From contig NZ_BLPF01000004.1 of assembly GCF_011764425.1 (NCBI RefSeq), positions 1,430,551 to 1,494,550 on the forward strand: a stretch of DNA of 64,000 bases. Reading direction: 5' to 3'. The notes beneath the pieces are model-generated. The model searched no databases. It was not told the DNA's origin and worked only from the letters and a program-made list of their open reading frames with translations. This document shows positions 63,658 to 64,000 of the stretch, piece by piece. The first letter of the stretch is position 1, and every line of letters begins with the position of its first letter. A program made the translations under genes and the position numbers. The DNA comes from Phytohabitans houttuyneae (lineage in GTDB: Bacteria > Actinomycetota > Actinomycetes > Mycobacteriales > Micromonosporaceae).

Positions 63658-63802
63658 CGGCGGCCGCCGCCCCACCGCGGCCGCCGGTCACGCTGGCCAG
63701 TAGCGCCCCGATGACGAGGGCGGCACCGGCCACCGCACCGGCGATGGCCACCCGCGTCACCTCGGCTCTGGCCTTTGCGGTGAGCCCTTCCCCCGTGGTC
63801 AT
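63509..63802 (-). CDS. small membrane protein with two helices
   Basis: A 97-residue protein with helices VAIAGAVAGAALVIGALLAS and AAAAVTVGVTVLLLAVVAAL and a basic tail. It overlaps the gene on the other strand over 149 bases; both ends look like extended tails, so at least one annotated end is doubtful. The function is unknown. Confidence 0.4.
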   Translation of the reverse strand: MTTGEGLTAKARAEVTRVAIAGAVAGAALVIGALLASVTGGRGGAAAAVTVGVTVLLLAVVAALSPLFGSRGLPARAARRDGGGRARVRRLPPSRLP

Positions 63803-63889
63803 CGCCTTACGGTACGGGCAAACCAGAGCGGGCGGTGTTGGAAACCTTACTCACCGCGAAGCTTGTTCGCGGTTGACAACCACTCGTGG

Positions 63890-64000
63890 TCAGAGGGAGG
63901 CGAAGAACGCCGCGATGTCGCGGGCCAGGAGGTCGGGCGCTTCCGCGGCCGCGAAGTGGCCGCCCCTCGGCATGGGGGTCCAGCGGCGGATGGCGAAAAG
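63890..64000 (-). CDS. alpha/beta hydrolase (epoxide hydrolase-like), C-terminal end only
   Basis: 36 residues plus stop run off the window end: a Trp-Thr-Pro segment, RGGHFAAAEAPDLLARDIAA, then FFASL. GGHFAA with the catalytic His followed by a helix is the usual C-terminus of alpha/beta hydrolases of the epoxide hydrolase type. The rest lies outside the window. Confidence 0.65.
   Translation of the reverse strand, partial: LFAIRRWTPMPRGGHFAAAEAPDLLARDIAAFFASL

Overview
The window is very GC-rich DNA with dense, often overlapping genes. It probably comes from an actinomycete, most likely a member of the Micromonosporaceae (inference). The signs are several secreted enzymes with a C-terminal family 2 cellulose-binding module (CBM2), a perfect CebR-type box in front of a cellulase, a treX-treY-treZ cluster, a helicase with a DUF3516 tail, and many genes whose -10 box lies only 6-7 bases before the start codon, as expected for leaderless mRNAs.

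Layout. 0-2.4 kb: end of an animal-type haem peroxidase with CBM2, then a small DUF6232 membrane protein. 2.4-7.6 kb: hrpA, a DoxX protein and a methyltransferase. 7.7-11.4 kb: a CUT1 sugar ABC transporter operon behind a LacI-type operator. 11.4-13.7 kb: recQ and a DUF5655 protein. 13.7-16.9 kb: a large secreted M14 carboxypeptidase. 16.9-18.7 kb: an amidohydrolase divergent from marR, with two operator palindromes between them. 19-25.7 kb: a Ski2/Mtr4-like helicase, two unusual LuxR-type regulators, trmB and an unknown gene. 25.8-32 kb: a co-oriented extracellular cluster (SGNH esterase-CBM2, surface protein plus class F sortase, PQQ-type sugar dehydrogenase-CBM2, lysyl oxidase, ROK kinase). 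32-41 kb: PAC2 protein, adenosine deaminase homologue, wall-hydrolase-like protein, EcsC, SGNH lipoprotein, Na+/H+ antiporter, zf-UBP, LLM oxidoreductase, epimerase and a GNAT relic. 41.3-49.4 kb: DUF3307, an Nramp-like transporter, CPCC, a modular GH9 cellulase under a CebR box, PP2C phosphatase, a lipocalin-like membrane protein, YciI and a Crp-like regulator. 49.4-50.4 kb: a non-coding element with inverted ends and an internal 27-bp tandem array. 50.5-56.3 kb: glgX, treY and a treZ that lacks key catalytic residues. 56.4-64 kb: SDR, membrane protein, amino acid permease, DUF1905, an unknown gene, a histidine kinase/LuxR response regulator pair, two small membrane proteins and the end of an alpha/beta hydrolase.

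How the genes work together. The secreted CBM2 enzymes, together with the sugar transporter, suggest a saprophyte that attacks plant cell walls by both hydrolysis and oxidation. GlgX and TreY (and TreZ if active) would turn glycogen into trehalose.

Quality caution. Six genes are each broken by a loss equivalent to one base inside a run of 3-5 G or C. Adding one base to each run restores a full-length family protein. This pattern fits systematic homopolymer under-calling better than six independent mutations, so these genes are described as their likely intact products. Four to five copies of a roughly 57-bp dispersed repeat lie between genes. No tRNA, rRNA, CRISPR array or complete insertion sequence was seen.
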